In this document: positions 36,112 through 49,136 of the stretch, piece by piece | Layout: each line of letters begins with the position of its first letter | How positions within the stretch are numbered: position 1 is the stretch's first letter | Source: Cucumis sativus | Taxonomy: Eukaryota; Streptophyta; Magnoliopsida; Cucurbitales; Cucurbitaceae | Assembly: GCF_000004075.3 (NCBI RefSeq) | Contig: NC_026661.2 | Span: forward strand, 19,248,307 to 19,312,306 | Direction of reading: 5' to 3' | Length of the DNA: 64,000 nucleotides | Notes under the pieces: generated by a model | What the model was told of the DNA's origin: nothing | Seen by the model: the letters and a program-made list of their open reading frames with translations, nothing else | Databases searched by the model: none | Position numbers and translations under genes: made by a program

Positions 36112-39100
36112 TTTTTCGCACTTGTGTATGTTTGATTAATCATAAGGTTTTTTCTTTTACGTTTTTAAACTTTTATGTTTTTTAAATTATTCTAAAAATA
36201 TTTTCATATTTTATTATATTTTTAAAAAGTAGTTTATTTTTAAAGGATTAAATAATTAATCAATATAAATATACAACAATATATTAAAATAACTAACTAC
36301 TAACATAATTCCTTTTAACTTTTCTATATCTAAAATATCTCAATCGTATGTAACAAAATTTTAGATATCGATCACAAAATTAAGAGAGGTCTGAAATTTT
36401 TTAATTACATTTTGTGATATTGTTTGAACAATTTAGTTGTTTAAAATAATATTTGTTTAGGTTAGAAAATAAAAATAATAATTAGTAGTAGGGGAGTGAG
36501 GAGTTGGCGAGTAGTGTCGGTGGAGATCTAAAAGAAATGAATGTCGAAATGTCGGCAAAAGGAAGCTTTACAGATCATTACGATCGTGCCGATAACATCA
36601 CCACAACCCATGCACGTCACTCTCACTTCTCCATTTCCCACTCTTTTCTTTTCTTTTCTTTTCTCCTTTCTCAATTATATTCATTCTTAATTACCAATCA
36701 TTTTTTATTTTCATTTCTAAAATAAAACCATTTCTCCCCTTCTACATTCATGTCTCAAAACTATGAGTTGTTCTTTTATATAAACAAAATTAATTGGTTG
36801 AAAATGTGTAAGTAAGTTTTTAGGGATTTAATTTTGCATCTATCTAAGGCATTTAAGTTATTTGTGAGTTGTAAAATTTAAAAAAAAAATTAAAAGAAAA
36901 AGAAAAAGGAAATAATGCATGTGATGAAGGGTCAAACTTATAGATGTTTGTTGGGGTATTTGTGAAGTGAAAGACCAAAAATCATAATAATAAGACAATT
37001 TTCATACACTTTTGCCAACCAAATGATAGATGGCAAACCTAAACGATGCCGCGTTGAAAGAGAAAATAATCAACTTTATTTATTTGCCCCCAAATAAGGT
37101 GCTTACAAAATATCTTTCTTTCTCTTTTTCTTAAATGTTAAAACCGCTCACATCAAATCAACTAATGCCTAGACCAACTAATACCTCGACCAGAGATCAC
37201 GGATTCATTTTTTTCGTTTTCAAATATGGTATTACAATACATTTGAGAAGGTAAAACTAAGAATAGTATTGTTTAAACAAAAAGCTTAATAAATATGATG
37301 TTAGTTAGTTAGGTTAAAGAGTACACTTTATTAGGCATCCATCGTTATAACTTGATTAGCCTTCCAATTTTAATAGCTACCAATTTAGTTTTAACTCGAT
37401 AGATATGGTTTGTTTGAATAACTCAACCGAAGTTTGAAAAGAAAATTTTCATCAAAGAAAACTGAACCAAAATATAGTAAAATTTCATGTATTTATATCA
37501 CAGAAAATCACCGATACACTTTTATAAAATCTAAAATTTTGCTATATTTGATAAATTGTTTCAATGGTTTTATCATTTACAATAAAAATACATGTGTTTG
37601 ACAACTTATTCTAAAAACGTGCTTTTAAGTACAAATTTGTTTGATTTGCTATATACTAAAAACGCTTTTATTAATTTTAAATTGCAATAAAAAAAATAGT
37701 CATATGGGAATAGTAGTTGAAAGTGGCCAATTGACCATAAAACAATCGCCAAAGACCATAGTCCATTGATTAAAAAGTGTTTACATGCGATAAAAATATA
37801 TTACAATTTAGTTGGGTACGACAAATATAATATCTCATTCTAAATTAAAAGTAAAGATTAGTTTTTACATTAAAAAATGGGTAGGAGGTAAGCTAAAGTG
37901 GTTTTAATATATTTGTTAATGACTTTGTTCACATGCTTATTGTTTTGTAATGCATGTACTTTTTAGAGATGAGATGAGACAAAGAAACACCTAATAATTG
38001 GAACTAAATGAGAATGAAAAATAAAATACATCAATGTGTAAGTTTTTACATTTTTAGAATTGTTTTGAAAACATTAAGGCTTTTCAATTCCACCTAAAAT
38101 TAGTATTAAAAATCCACAATTTTAAATGAATAACAACTACTTTTGTTTAATTAAATTATACTAAATAGGAAAAGTTTCACTTCACTCTCTCATTTTGCAA
38201 ATTGTCTTTAAATAAGATGAAAATTGTTAATGTGTGATGACATCATTTAATTTGCAACAAGTAAATAAAATATTGATTAGGTAATTCATATCAACCATAT
38301 CTTTCAATATTAAATAATACAATATAGCAACATTAATAGTCTGTATAATGATCGTAATTAAATCACATATATAAGTGCTTTCTGACCTTTACACATCATT
38401 TTCCATATTTCATTTTCACGAAAAAACATAAAGCTTTTAACAAATTTAAACATTAGTGGTATTTTTAGAACAAATTCCAAAATAAAAAATAATTTAACTC
38501 AAAATTTAATGATACAATTGAAAAAATCTTAAAATTTAGAAACATTTTTAAGAAGAATTATTGTAAAATATCTAGATAAATTTTTTTGCTATATACACTT
38601 ATTTTTAACATAAATAGTTATCCATTTCAAACACGTTTTAAAAAATTTCATAAGGAAAAAAAGAAATAACGTTAAAGTCTCTTTAATATACATACGTATC
38701 TATATTATTGATTTATAAGAAGACAAGTTAGTGTGGGCAACCTTCCAAACAAACATAAAGAGCTCTCATTTCATTATTTCACCATGATCTTTTCATCAAA
38801 CTCCTAAAAAATTGACATGTCTCATTATCAACGTTTCTTTCTTATCAGTTCACCCCAAATTGATTTTAATTTTGCTTCCTTCCTATTTTGAAATTCTTGG
38901 TTTTATCCTTTTATTTTTCTTCCTTGGTATTTTGACCATGGAAATATGGTTTTTTCTTAAATTATATTTTTTTTAAAGTAAAGAATTACTCAAAATCAGA
39001 ACATTCTTTTCTTTTTCATTTTGAACAAAGAGACGTCATCTTTTATAATTTATTTAAAACGTTTCCTCAATTTTTTGTGTCCATATTCATAAATCCCCGC

Positions 39101-39115
39101 AGCCCCACAACTTTC

Positions 39116-39220
39116 TCATCGGACAATCGGACCCGCCTCTGTAGTCTCCGTCGCACCGACGGCCGGGACAACTTCTTGGCGGCGGTCACCGGTCAGCCCA
39201 ACCGTTTTCAACGGCTTCAT
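39116..39220 (-). other. GC-rich island with a 34-codon open frame, copy B only
   Basis: In very AT-rich surroundings, 39,098-39,225 is strongly GC-rich. On the minus strand an ATG at 39,220 opens a 34-residue frame ending at 39,116 (MKPLKTVGLTGDRRQE...AGPIVR). It has no recognisable relative in my memory. It could be a promoter island, a gene fragment or a small peptide; the stretch is absent from copy A. Confidence 0.3.
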
Positions 39221-39834
39221 TTTTGTTAAAATCTGATTTTGGTTTGGGATTGTTTTTCCAAGGCCAAAAAGAAAATATTATATAATAATCTTAATTGTTT
39301 TATGGATGTTTGGTTAAATTATTTTTCTTTTTGTAAAATCACTTTTAAGTTTTAATTTGTTTAAACCTAATATTGATTTAATTGGGAACTTTGTGTCATA
39401 TCTTGGGTGGTGGGAACCGCAGCGCACCTATCTTGGTCCCAAACAAACCCCAACCACCTCATTCCTCCCTTTTCTTTATATCAATGTTCCACGTGACAAT
39501 AATCACTATACCATTCTTTAGAAATCAATTTTTTTAAAAAAAAAACTTAGAGTGCGTTGGTTGAGATTATAGAGTGTTTAATTTTGCCAAAAAAAACTAT
39601 TTTAAAGAAAATGATAGTATTTGACAAATTAAAATAATATATTTTCTATCTTTAAAAACCAAATTCTATTTAAATCTTAAACTCATTTCTCACAAAGTGT
39701 TTAAAATAAATGTATTATTGAAAAATATTTTTTTAATTCAATTCAAACGTCGGTAAAAGATTTAATTTATTTTTTTTAATTAAACACTTAAAATTATTCT
39801 AAATATATTCGTAAATATTTATTCATCTATTAAA

Positions 39835-39923
39835 TTAACTTATTAAATGAGTTGAATTTACTTGAAATTTTATCCAGTATTTAACTTATTAAATGAGTTG
39901 AATTTACTTGAAATTTTATCCAG
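39835..39923 (+). repeat. 43-base tandem duplication (period 46)
   Basis: Two identical 43-base copies (39,835-39,877 and 39,881-39,923), TTAACTTATTAAATGAG to TTATCCAG, separated by TAT. Copy A (near 18,160) has only one, diverged version, so the doubling happened after the segmental duplication or was lost there. Confidence 0.85.
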
Positions 39924-42900
39924 CACTCAAAGGTTGAATATGTTTTTAAATCATTTTGTTTTGTTTTATTTAAAAAACTAAACATGTATTATTATTGCAT
40001 TGCATGTGAATCTTTGTTAAGTTCATGCATGTAATAGCTTTTGTCATTTTCTTGTATAGATGGTAAATGGTTTCTTTTTTTTCTAATTTTGAAAAAAAAA
40101 ACTCCTTCTCGTTTTGTGAAAAAATGAATTGTTATAATGTATAAAATAAAATTTAAACTCAATTTAAAAACTATCACTATATATATAAAAAGATGGAGGA
40201 CATTCTCGATAGGGATTCGATTTTCCAATAATATAAATATTCGTTCCTAAATACACAAGGATGACACTATTTTCTCCATAAAGGTTAGAATGAAGACTTT
40301 CCTGACTCCAGTATGCCACATCAACCCCAATTATAGGAGAATTTAAATATATGATATTTTGGTGAACAATATATATCTTAATCAATTGAATTATAATGTT
40401 TTAAAGTTGCAACAGTGTATGAGAAAATAATTAACTTTTCCATAAAGTTCATACATTATACTGTAGGTCAATACTTTTACTTCATTTGATCACATGATGT
40501 TTATAGGAGGATTTTTCCTTTACAATCACAGGTGAAATCAGTTTTAATTTGTTTTGAATTATATTATGGATACGTGGTATTAAACTTATGATCAAAATTT
40601 AATTAGGTAACATCACATCACACTTTATCTCAACTTGAGGGTATATTATTCTAAGCCACACAAGTAATTTCTTTAAGAGGCAAAATGTGATAACAATATC
40701 CTAATCTAATTCCACCATGAAATAAAATAATATAATAGAAAAACTTGAGGTTATGTCACGTGTCAAACCCTATGGTTAAAAGTTTGGTTATGATGATTTT
40801 CAACATTCCTTTTGAAAGGAAAGGAAAAGAAAAGGAAATTTGATGTAATGCAACCTTGGTTGGTGACCAAAAATTACTTCATCTTCACTTACCTTTAAAT
40901 AATGAATTTGGAATTCTTACTGCAAACTTGGGTTGGTGATGATAGCAACATTTTAAGTGAAGTTTTATTTTTTAAAAAAAAAAAACTAAGTAAATTTTAT
41001 AATAAAATTTAATTATAGATTTATTAGGTAAAAGTTAAATCGTATTAAAATTTTATCTTAGAAACAACGAGATCTAAAGAGAATTGAAATGCATTCGTGG
41101 TGTTCGAGAGAAATAAATGTTACCGAGGTTAAAATAATAAATTTTCTATCTTTTCAAATTTTATATCTAATGTCATCATTTTATAACGATTTTGCTTTAT
41201 ATTAGATAAAAATATATTTAATTTAAGATTATTAAAGATTGTAAAATATGTTAAAAGTGTGTAAAATAATTTCAAAGTTCATAGGCTCGTGGACACATTT
41301 AAGAAAAGCCTACCAGTTTATTTAAAAATAAAATAAAAAGTCTATAAAACAAAAAATCAAAGTTAAGTATATAAAAATGAAGAAAAGAGCAAACACTTGA
41401 GAAAAGAGCTTAGAAAAGAAGCAAATCTTTAACGTCTTTCTTGATTTGGTGACACGCGTGAGTTTTGTTTTTCTAGTTCAAACAAAAATTCAACAAACAT
41501 ATACATTGAACAATGACAAATTTTGAAATTCTAAAACTTACCATAATAACAATACAAATTTACTTTCTTTTACTTTCTTTTACTTTCATTTCAGTTCTCA
41601 AGTTAGTAAAAGTATATCCACTTGGTTCAAAACTTTTCCAAATAAATTTAAAAGTTAATAATAATAATAATAATAAGGCATGGAGATGGTGGTGCGGTAA
41701 CAATTTGCCTTAAAATGAGTGCGAGAAGGGAGGTGTTGAGTCGCACTCATGGCCGCGTGTTTCCAAGAAAACTCTCCCAATTTATCCTTTCACTTCAACC
41801 CAAATTTATTGTTGTGGTAAAAAATAAAGAATTCCAAATTTTCCTTTTTTCTCCTTTTGCTTTTTCAGATTTAAATTAGACGCGTAATAAAAGAACTTAA
41901 ATAGCTATTGTCCAATCATCATCCACCACAAACTCTTTTGTATATCGCACATATCCCATCCAGATTCATCCTATTTTTATAATTCAATTTAAACATTTTC
42001 ATCCTATACTTTTAAATTCTTTTTTTAATTTTATATACATTTAATATAAAATTCTACTAAAACTAAAAGAATTAAGATTCAACAAATTTTAAATTATATA
42101 AATCAAAAAGCGAGTTTAACCCATTTATTTAATTACCTTTTAAAATATATTCTATAAAATTAACTTGTGCAGGTTTATTTCGTGACCAAAGATTCAATTA
42201 AAAATTAATTTATACACAATTACAACTAATAATTTGATTTAAGCAAGATTTAAGTCACAAGAAATACTAAACCAATGCCAACCCAAGCTAAATACTTTAG
42301 ACATTCATTTAGGTATTAGAGTTTATTAACTTTGACACCACACTTAAGCAACTTCAACAATATATTTCAACCAAATTAACGAGAAAGAGTTGTGAATGAT
42401 AAACTATGTATTGAGATATATTTCATCTCTTTTTTAGTTAAGTATCTCGTAGATAATATCTAAAATATTTTCTACTTGTACCTAGATTTCTCGTTTACTT
42501 TTTCTTGTCATAAACCGTAAAAGATAGTAATTTTTTCTATGCTATAAATAATAAGTTTCAAAATGTTCAAATGGTTCATGTAAGCCAAGACATGTTCTTA
42601 AAAGCGACCCAAAAAAATTAAAAACAAAAAGCATTTATGAAATTCGAATTTAATCAAATCCTAAATATTTTTCACTAAAAAGATTGAACATAAATGGGAT
42701 ATTTTTGTTTTCAAACTGGCAAGCCAGCATGCAGCACGTTGTTGACGTGTCCTTCCACGTCGGATTCTATTTATATATTTTTACCACAGTAAAAAGAGAA
42801 TAAAATTAAAGTCGTTGACTCTTCTTTAGCCGGAGAAGCGCGTGAAGCTGATGCCGGATACAAATCGGCAAAGCCCCGACACGTCATCAAAATAATAGTA

Positions 42901-43076
42901 TCAAATATTGTCCCTTGGATCTCCCTTACCAACTCTATTTGAACGGTCACGATCTTCCACGTCCAACGTTCGGAAGAATCTTTTCGAAATTCCATGGCTA
43001 TCCCTATAATCCTCCCTCTTGGCTCCCTAGGGCATCCCAACCGGTTATTCCGGTAGCCGGGAAGGTGGGTGGACAC

Positions 43077-43084
43077 TATAAATA
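43077..43084 (+). promoter_or_regulatory. TATA box of SAM synthetase copy B
   Basis: TATAAATA in the same context as at 20,060. The upstream 350 bases with the ACGT motifs are conserved from copy A with only a few changes (for example ATCGAGATGC against ATCAAAATAA after GACACGTC). Confidence 0.7.
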
Positions 43085-43208
43085 CCTGCTTTGTTCATCT
43101 CGTAGTCCTTGTACCGTTGAGCTTCGCCTTCTAATTGAGCTCTGGTTCGGTTGGCGTTTTAGCTCGATTTCTTCCTCTATTTCAGATCTACGCTGCCGAT
43201 TTCATCAG

Positions 43209-44020
43209 GTTTGCGAGCTCTGTTCCACCATTTTTCTTTTCGTCAATCTTTGTTTTCTCATTTCCTCCTTTCTTCGATTCTTTATGAATGGATTTAGGGG
43301 AATTTTCTCTTTTTTGTATTCTAGTGGTACTGGTAGATTTGTTTCAAGTTTGTTTCTCTTCTTCTGAGACATGAATTCTTCCAGATCTGACAGTTTCTTT
43401 TGAATTTTTCTTTCGGAATTAGTGAAGTATACTTCCATACTGTTTTGTGCTCTCTGAGATTCTGGATCTCGGGCGTTGGGGTTTTTTATTGGCTTTTGGT
43501 ACCTATGTTTCGTTTGTCAGCTTGTATTTGTCATTGTTGAATCGTTCGATCCGGTTTGTAAGTAAAATAAATTTTGTGGGCGCACTTGTTTTCCACGGTT
43601 TTCGTCTTACGGTTTCATGATTCCCTAGATCTCTGGTTAGAGCTAGGTTTTTTGTTGGTAATTGGATTTAGTAGGGGACTGTCTCTGTGGTTCAATCGTA
43701 GATCCAGTCATCTTCTACATGAGTGTAGGACTCCTTAGGGCAGATCTTGTGTTTTCTAATTTTAATTTTGTTGCTTCCCTGCTTTTGAACCTGTTTGGTT
43801 GTTCAGATTCGTCGAGTCATTTCCATTTATTAAAAGTTTCTATAATTTTCTTTGAATCTTCTGAATCTGTGCTTGTATTACCCAGATTTCTATAATCCTA
43901 TCTTGATTTCAAGTGTGTTGATATTTTCAAGCTTAAGCAATACTGATGTGACTAAAACTTAACTAATGGACTGAGTGTTTTTTTGTACGCGAACTAATAT
44001 GGTGTTTTGTTATGTTTCAG
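43209..44020 (+). other. 5' leader intron of SAM synthetase copy B
   Basis: GT follows TCATCAG at 43,208; acceptor TTTCAG ends at 44,020 two bases before the ATG. Compared with copy A it has about 16 additional bases (TTCTGAGACATGAA region near 43,362), lacks a short CTCCTTTC repeat near 43,265, and has a handful of substitutions. Confidence 0.85.
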
Positions 44021-44022
44021 AG

Positions 44023-45210
44023 ATGGAGACCTTTCTATTTACCTCAGAATCCGTAAACGAGGGTCATCCCGACAAGCTCTGTGACCAGATCTCCGACGCG
44101 GTGCTTGACGCCTGCCTAGCTCAGGACCCCGACAGCAAGGTCGCATGTGAGACCTGCAGCAAGACCAACATGGTCATGGTCTTTGGAGAGATCACCACCA
44201 AGGCCAATGTGGACTATGAAAAGATTGTTCGAATGACACTGAACGCGCGAAACATTGGATTCATTTCCGACGATGTGGGTCTTGATGCTGACAACTGCAA
44301 GGTCCTGGTTAACATTGAGCAGCAGAGCCCAGATATCGCTCAGGGTGTTCACGGCCACTTCACAAAGCGCCCTGAGGAGATTGGCGCTGGTGACCAAGGG
44401 CACATGTTTGGCTATGCCACTGATGAAACCCCTGAATTGATGCCTCTTAGCCATGTCCTCGCCACCAAACTGGGTGCTCGCCTCACTGAAGTTAGAAAGA
44501 ACGGCACCTGCCCCTGGTTGAGACCTGATGGCAAGACCCAAGTCACTGTTGAATACTACAACGACAATGGCGCCATGGTACCCGTCCGTGTCCACACAGT
44601 TCTGATCTCCACCCAACACGACGAAACCGTCACCAATGACGAAATCGCCACAGACCTCAAAGAGCATGTCATCAAGCCAATCATCCCCGAGAAGTACCTC
44701 GACGAGAAGACCATCTTCCACCTTAACCCTTCAGGCCGTTTTGTCATTGGTGGCCCTCATGGTGATGCAGGTCTTACGGGACGCAAGATCATCATCGACA
44801 CCTACGGTGGTTGGGGAGCTCACGGTGGTGGTGCTTTCTCCGGAAAGGATCCCACCAAGGTCGACAGGAGTGGTGCCTACATTGTGAGACAGGCTGCTAA
44901 GAGCATTGTCGCCAGTGGGCTTGCACGTAGGTGCATTGTCCAAGTCTCTTACGCCATCGGTGTGCCAGAGCCACTATCCGTTTTCGTCGATACATACAAA
45001 ACCGGGAAGATCCCCGACAAGGAAATCCTGGAAATCGTGAAGGAGAACTTCGACTTCAGGCCAGGAATGATCACCATCAACCTTGATCTAAAGAGGGGTG
45101 GCAATGGCAGATTCTTGAAGACTGCAGCATATGGACACTTCGGAAGGGACGACCCAGATTTCACCTGGGAAACTATCAAGCCACTCGAGTGGGAGAAGCC
45201 TCAATCTTAA
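44023..45210 (+). CDS. SAMS: S-adenosylmethionine synthetase, copy B, with altered helix
   Basis: Same enzyme as at 20,999; 395 aa, two residues longer than copy A. All ATP and methionine site motifs are unchanged (GAGDQG at 121-126, GGGAFSGKD at 268-276). The only protein difference is at residues 71-75, where the family-typical DTC of copy A is replaced by MTLNA. In DNA, 12 bases of copy A (TGACACATGCCG) are replaced by 18 (AATGACACTGAACGCGCG); this reads best as a 2-base gain plus a 4-base gain that together keep the frame. Only two other single-base differences exist in the coding sequence (GAT/GAC at codon 25, ACC/ACG in GLTGR), both silent. The gene has its own conserved promoter and leader intron and looks expressible, but the effect on folding is unknown. 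Confidence 0.95.
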   Translation: METFLFTSESVNEGHPDKLCDQISDAVLDACLAQDPDSKVACETCSKTNMVMVFGEITTKANVDYEKIVRMTLNARNIGFISDDVGLDADNCKVLVNIEQQSPDIAQGVHGHFTKRPEEIGAGDQGHMFGYATDETPELMPLSHVLATKLGARLTEVRKNGTCPWLRPDGKTQVTVEYYNDNGAMVPVRVHTVLISTQHDETVTNDEIATDLKEHVIKPIIPEKYLDEKTIFHLNPSGRFVIGGPHGDAGLTGRKIIIDTYGGWGAHGGGAFSGKDPTKVDRSGAYIVRQAAKSIVASGLARRCIVQVSYAIGVPEPLSVFVDTYKTGKIPDKEILEIVKENFDFRPGMITINLDLKRGGNGRFLKTAAYGHFGRDDPDFTWETIKPLEWEKPQS

Positions 45211-48046
45211 ATGGATAGCGGATTCGTTTGGTGGTCTCTAATTCCTTACAATTCAATATCTGGGGATTGTTGTTACTTCATGATGAATGATTTTCGTGTT
45301 ATCTTTTTTCTTTTTTCTGCTGCTTTATGTTCTCCAAAGCAAATTATATTCGTTCTATTTCCTTTTCCTAGTTTAAATCTTCTTGTAATATTTTTAATAT
45401 TCTAAATACTATCAATGGAATGAAAAATCATTTTGTTAAAAGCCTTTTTCTCCCTTCCATTCTTTCATCTTTATTTAATGATTTTGAGTTGATGATGTTT
45501 ACACATTATGCTATAATCTTGCGGATGAAATGGGGTTTTAATATTTGATCAATTTCTTATCCTAAAGTGAGTAAATGACCCCTACTTGCTTAACTCACCT
45601 AATCGTAAACCTAACCATCAAATTAAAACATTTAATATAATTAAAGTTGATTACCTCTCACTAAATTGTTAATGATTGGTACAAATCCTTCTACCGTAGT
45701 TAAAGTGTCATTACTTGCTTACGTGTTTAACATTTTGTTTTTGTCTAAGAATGTCAAACGTGCATGTTCCTCTTCAATAAATTACATGTGGAATGAGGTT
45801 AGGATATATTAGCTCAAATTGGCCAATGTCCATCTTTAATTATCAAATTAGACTGTAATAAGATGGGAATTTAAACCTCAATTGGAAACCCCAATGGGAC
45901 CAAAAACCATTTGTTAAATAAAATAGCCTACAAAATGATTAGTTATTAGTTACTAAAAATGCTGTGGCTCTCAAAATCCTCTTTTTAAGTCAAAGCAAAC
46001 TTTGGCCAATGAGACATTTACAAATAAAAGCTTAGTCAATTGGACTTCCTTCCATTTTGAACATTCCTTTTTGTAGGGACCAAAAATGAGAAACAAACTC
46101 TGATTTTGGATATTATATAATAAGTTGAATAATAAATTAAAAATAAAAGAGATTTCTATAAGAAAACTCTCATAAACCTAAGTTTTGATGTCAATATGTG
46201 CATAATCATTTGAAATATTTTCCTAATCATTTGAAATAATTATATAATATTTAAAATTAGATAGACAGTTTTTGCAAAAATAATTGTATAGAAAATTTGA
46301 TAATTCCTAGAAGTTGTTTTTTAGGACAATTTTTTTTTAAAAAAAATAAATTAAAATATTTATCAACTGTAGTATCAATCCTTATTATTGATAGAATATA
46401 AAAACTTTTGTCATATTGTAAATATTTTGTCAAATTTAATATTTTTAAAATTTTTTCTTTTTTCTTATTTAAAATGACATATAACTATTTAAAATAATAA
46501 TAATACATTTATTTAAATAATTTTTAAATTCTTTTAAAAAAATTAGAAGACTAGAATAACCTATTCCAAAAATGTAAATGACTTCGTGAAATTATATCTA
46601 TACTTTCAAATATTACGAGTAATGTACGTGACATCTCTATTTTCCTCTGGATGAATCCTTAGAATTATTACCTTTGCTTAGCATTTAAGACTGTGGATAG
46701 TAGAATCTGTAATATGTGTGATTGAATTATTTCTTTCTAATGTATTTTTGACAAAGATGATATCCAGAGGATGTGTAAATTGGTGATATTTCCTATAATG
46801 CTCTTTTTGGTTAATTTCATCTCCCTTCTTTTTCTTTTAAGTCTCACAATATTTTATCAAAACACACCTTGATAGATGATTCAAATTTATAAGTTTAAAA
46901 TATATAAATTTATAAGTTCTTTAATTTCTTACCATATTTATAATATAACAAAGTAAAGCATTAGCTATGTTTGTAACTTTTGTTAAAATTTTACACCACA
47001 ATTATTAGATGAATTTATCACGGATATTTTTGTACGTCTATAAAGTATTTTTGGGCGTTCAATGAGCTTTTTGGACCATTTCTATGAATGATACTCTTTT
47101 TTTCTATTTTTACATTTTCCTACATTTATGGGTATGGGAATTGGTATGAATAGTAAAAAAGGAATAAGTTCGATAAAATTTAGGGAAATTTTTAAAAATT
47201 GTAGATTTTATAAAATACTTACGGCCTATATCAAATTCTATCACGAACACTATCACTCATAATCCAAATTTTGTTATAATTTGTAAATATTTTAATTTAT
47301 TTTGTTACTTTTAAAAATGTTCGTAAAATGTAAAAAGTTTCAATATTTGTTTATTTTTTTAAATAATCTCTAAATGGGTTGGTGTATTCCTTATTATTCC
47401 TAAATCTAACCCCTCAAAATGTCACCCGCCCTTACAATTACCCTTTATTTTTCTTCACACACCATCTCTGTTAAGATTTAGATATGGGCCGGCTCGCTGG
47501 ACCCCGTTGGGCCAAAGGGCCCATATCACAAACCATTTTAATCCAAAATTAATTGACCTAAAAATCTTGCTATGAGTCATTTTAACTGTCTCTAAAAATT
47601 CATATAAGAATATAATTTTAAAATCAAATATATCATAACCTATCGATTTAACTTTATTTAATAAAGTCAAAGATAAATGTATCAATATCAAATTTAGAAA
47701 TTACAAAATACATTATTGTAAATGATTTGTCTTTATCATTTAATTTGACCTACATTCTTAAAACCAATATAACTATTGATTATCATCCATAATATATCAT
47801 CAACTCCAAATTTAGAATATTCCTTTATTATTATTATTTTCAGCTTAACAGCAATTTTGACATTAATCAAACTATTAAAATATGCCATGAAGTAATAAGA
47901 TATTAATTCCATGTGAAACGACTTGTCGTTTTTCCAATATCTTGGTCAACTACAGCTCTCCCATCAATACCATTCCGCCACGTCATACATCAACTTGCCA
48001 CCTTCCGAAATCATTCTCAGCCGTCCATCTTTTCGATCTTGACGGT
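45211..48046 (+). other. 3' region of SAM synthetase copy B and spacer to the kinase
   Basis: The 3' untranslated region and spacer match copy A to about 46,190. From 46,200 to 47,130 the copies align only in patches (extra 0.3 kb here). The right part, 47,712-48,054, is the kinase promoter side that is deleted in copy A. No further gene is seen. Confidence 0.6.
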
Positions 48047-49136
48047 CAAAATACTGAACAAAGATCAACGGCTGCGATTTGAAATTGCAGTGGAGGCTCA
48101 ATTTTTTTAATCCACGAATCGTTGCCCCCAAAGTTCTCTTCACTTGCAGTTACTGCTTGGAATAAATGGATGAATATGAAACGTAATGCTCTGTCTCAAT
48201 GCGTATTACAAACGGAAGACGAAGGTCGCCGGCGAAAATTGATCGGAAGTAGGAGACGACTGGCGAAGTTCAACGAGGTCAAGTCAAAGAAAGCTCGACG
48301 ACTTCGTTCTACCAAGCAGTCGCCTGCTTCGAGGTTTCGCTTTTGTATGTATATATATTTTATTATAGCCTCCGTTCTGAACGCGAGCGACCTGTCATTA
48401 CTCTGACTGAAGCATTGAGGACTTGTTTCTGTGGAATTTCATATCTGATCAACGGTATGAATCGGTTTCTTCTCATTTTTACTAGCTACCTGTTGAATTG
48501 CTGATGCTTTCTCTCTTTAAATGTTAAAGAACATGCATGATTTTGATGTGCAGTGTATTGCTTTACTAGGTCCGCTAAATTAAGCTCAATTTGCTGTCAG
48601 TGCGGATTTCGGAGTTTTAGCTTTTGAATTGTGATCGACGAGGTGATTTATCGCCTTCTTTTTCGTTAGTTTGTTATACTAATCTTCTTGATAACGATTT
48701 TTTTCCTGAGAACTGCATGTACGTGCGGCTTTTTATCGGATCGTTTTCTTTTTTATTGGTTTGTTTTACTCGTTCGTTTGATGTAACTAGAGACATTTTT
48801 CGAAATCCAACCCAACGTTAATCAGTATTCTTGCGAGTCCTTGTTAATATTTGTTTAATTTCCGGTTCTCTAGTGTTTATTTGAATTCTTCATGTGAAGT
48901 TGAACACATTTCTGGTTAATACTTCCTGTTTGTAAGGCTGTTCATCATCTGTTCTAACAACGACATTTTTTCGTTTTCTGTAATGTCATTTAAGCAATAT
49001 TGTCAGACGAAGAACATAAAGTAATTAGTTGTTCTAACGACTATTTTTGCACTTGGAGATGGACAAAGATTTCCAATAATTTTTATTAACTTACTAATTT
49101 TGGCATCAGTTGGCGCATCTGTGAACAAAGAAAACG

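Larger units (their letters stand above)
32155..37467. other. 5.3 kb AT-rich spacer upstream of copy B
   Basis: No gene with coding signature. It contains the ATG8 promoter (at left), two clusters of a degenerate 35-base repeat (34,564-34,743 and 35,937-36,111), a 21-base tandem duplication (35,539-35,580) and a less AT-rich island at 36,495-36,625 (GAGTTGGCGAGTAG onward) that could be a promoter or an exon fragment but shows no matching partner. Confidence 0.5.

Noticed and set aside
46636-46785. Inverted word TCCTCTGGAT / ATCCAGAGGA about 130 bases apart, as in a MITE
   Set aside because: Only about ten bases pair, the outer flanks do not, and no target-site duplication is visible.
48122-48406. 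Basic open frame in the kinase leader region of copy B
   Set aside because: It lies upstream of the leader intron, and a one-base difference breaks the frame in copy A at an otherwise similar site; no homology. At most an upstream open frame.
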